9,782 nucleotides of DNA, from positions 1-9,782 of the forward strand of contig JAZKIY010000023.1 of NCBI GenBank assembly GCA_040384665.1, read 5' to 3'. The notes beneath the pieces are model-generated. The model ran no database searches. It was not told the DNA's origin and saw only the letters and a list, made by a program, of their open reading frames with translations. This document shows, one piece after another, positions 9,196 through 9,782 of the stretch (position 1 is its first letter; each line of letters begins with the position of its first letter). The position numbers were made by a program, and so were the translations under genes. Source of the DNA: PCRC01 sp040384665 (lineage in GTDB: Bacteria > Pseudomonadota > Gammaproteobacteria > Burkholderiales > Burkholderiaceae_C).

Positions 9196-9531
9196 TTATT
9201 TAGGGCCGCTGTCCGGCGACTTCACGCCGCTGGGCGATGCTGCGCTGCCCGCTGGTGGGGCCGCATTTTGTTCGGCAATGCGGTTCTTGCGCGCTGCCAC
9301 ACGTTCCTGTTTGGCCATTTGTTTGTCCGCCTTCGTTGCAGACGTTGCGGCTGCGTTGGACTTGCCGGGCTTGGGGGTGTCTTCAGGCGTGCGCTGCGCA
9401 TCCGCAGGGGCCACGTTCAAATGAGGGCTGTTGGGCAAGCTCAGGGGATCGGTCTTGGTGGTCTGGGCAAAGGCGCCAATTGCGAATGCCTGGGCGGACA
9501 CAAGTCCAATGATGAGGGCTGCTTTTTTCAT
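9196..9531 (-). CDS. Small secreted, low-complexity basic protein of unknown function
   Basis: A 111-residue protein I do not recognise. A strong Shine-Dalgarno AAGGA (9541-9537) lies 5 nt before the ATG, which argues for a real gene. Residues 1-22 are a clear signal peptide (MKKAALIIGLVSAQAFAIGAFA, cleaved before Gln23), so the product is likely periplasmic or exported. The mature part of about 89 residues is rich in Ala, Pro, Ser, Lys and Gln. It has a Pro-rich first section (DPLSLPNSPHLNVAPADA), a Lys/Arg-rich centre likely helical (KADKQMAKQERVAARKNRIA) and a Pro/Ser/Gly tail; it contains no cysteine and no known motif. It is transcribed towards gabD, with a shared hairpin between them, and diverges from the tRNA-Gly. 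It is probably a lineage-restricted protein; no function can be assigned. Confidence 0.72.
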   Translation of the reverse strand: MKKAALIIGLVSAQAFAIGAFAQTTKTDPLSLPNSPHLNVAPADAQRTPEDTPKPGKSNAAATSATKADKQMAKQERVAARKNRIAEQNAAPPAGSAASPSGVKSPDSGPK

Positions 9532-9553
9532 GGGTTTCCTTAAAAAGTTAATG

Positions 9554-9621
9554 GCCTGACCCCCCGGTGGTTGCCGGCTAACGCGAAGGCAGCGGCGTTG
9601 GCACCGGGTGTTCGGTCAGGC
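9554..9621. repeat. Nested inverted repeats upstream of the small secreted-protein gene
   Basis: Three sets of perfect arms share one centre: GCCTGACC (9554-9561) with GGTCAGGC (9614-9621); CCCGGTG (9563-9569) with CACCGGG (9602-9608); AACGC (9580-9584) with GCGTT (9595-9599). Together they could fold into a 68-nt branched-free stem with internal loops, either as a leader RNA of the minus-strand gene or as a DNA-level regulatory structure. Its outer end lies 23 nt upstream of that gene's ATG. Confidence 0.45.
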
Positions 9622-9723
9622 ACAGTTCCACTTTAGGCAAGCAGGGACGGGGCGGCCATCGGCAGGGGCCGACATTGCTGTAGGACGGGGCGCGCAAAGC
9701 TTGCCGTCACACCGATTTGTCGC

Positions 9724-9752
9724 CTGGCATGCCCCGCAGGGCTCCCTATAAT
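9724..9752 (+). promoter_or_regulatory. Sigma70-type promoter for tRNA-Gly
   Basis: CTGGCA (9724-9729, 4 of 6 matches to TTGACA), a 17-nt spacer and a perfect TATAAT (9747-9752). The predicted start, about 7 nt downstream at 9759, lies only about 3 nt before the mature tRNA 5' end, implying a very short 5' leader for RNase P. Confidence 0.7.
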
Positions 9753-9761
9753 CCTTGGCAC

Positions 9762-9782
9762 GCGGGTGTCGTTCAATGGCAG
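9762..9782 (+). tRNA. tRNA-Gly, first 21 bases (cut by window end)
   Basis: The final bases GCGGGTGTCGTTCAATGGCAG match the start of bacterial tRNA-Gly: acceptor strand GCGGGTG, then the D-arm beginning with GTTCAATGGCAG. The anticodon lies outside the window; similarity to CCC-type glycine tRNAs is only a guess. The promoter immediately upstream supports a gene start here. Whether a tRNA cluster or an integrated element follows cannot be seen. Confidence 0.85.

Larger units (their letters stand above)
9532..9761. other. Intergenic region between divergent small gene and tRNA-Gly
   Basis: About 230 non-coding bases. Besides the nested inverted repeats and the tRNA promoter, it has a 10-bp direct repeat GGACGGGGCG at 9645-9654 and 9683-9692, and a small stem TCGGC-AGGG-GCCGA at 9659-9672. 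I see no convincing open reading frame. A promoter for the minus-strand gene must lie here, but no clear -35/-10 pair stands out. Confidence 0.6.

Noticed and set aside
9599..9616. Possible sigma54 promoter (TGGCAC at 9599-9604)
   Set aside because: The -12 element (TTGC) is absent at the required spacing.
9645..9692. 10-bp direct repeat GGACGGGGCG as a mobile-element footprint or iteron
   Set aside because: Only two GC-rich copies with no inverted ends or coding sequence between them; chance is a sufficient explanation.

Overview
The window is GC-rich, densely coding and proteobacterial. Clear homologues of TgpA, MltB, AlaS and GabD, high GC at third codon positions, and two AT-richer repeat-like patches of a kind familiar from Comamonadaceae genomes suggest a betaproteobacterium of the order Burkholderiales, probably Comamonadaceae (Rhodoferax/Polaromonas/Hydrogenophaga-like). 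The family placement is inference; no rRNA or other decisive taxonomic marker is present.

Left half (1-4875, + strand): a tightly packed cluster of a MoxR-family AAA+ ATPase (5' end off the window), a membrane-anchored DUF58 protein, a TgpA-type transglutaminase-like membrane protein, and a secreted MltB-type lytic transglycosylase. Gaps are 4 nt, a 7-nt overlap and 0 nt, so the four are probably one translationally coupled operon. MoxR-DUF58-TgpA is a widespread conserved trio linked to envelope integrity. Adding a peptidoglycan-cleaving enzyme to its 3' end points to a cell-envelope role for the whole unit.

Middle (4889-7516, - strand): complete alanyl-tRNA synthetase (alaS), convergent with mltB across only 13 nt. 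A 126-bp divergent intergenic region follows (7517-7642). It holds a candidate alaS -10 box and a 14-bp palindrome that could be an operator for the next gene.

Right part: gabD (7643-9127, +), an NADP-type succinate-semialdehyde dehydrogenase. It is followed by a perfect 16-bp hairpin that lies between gabD and a convergent small gene (9196-9531, -) for a secreted, low-complexity basic protein of unknown function. The last 250 bases are non-coding. They hold a nested set of inverted repeats upstream of the small gene, a sigma70-like promoter, and the first 21 bases of a tRNA-Gly gene cut by the window end.

No mobile element, CRISPR array, prophage or defence system is visible. This is mostly ordinary core genome. 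The most interesting observations are a pair of related AT-richer sequence patches inside two coding regions (one encodes the signal-peptide cleavage site of MltB) and the attachment of mltB to the MoxR-DUF58-TgpA operon.
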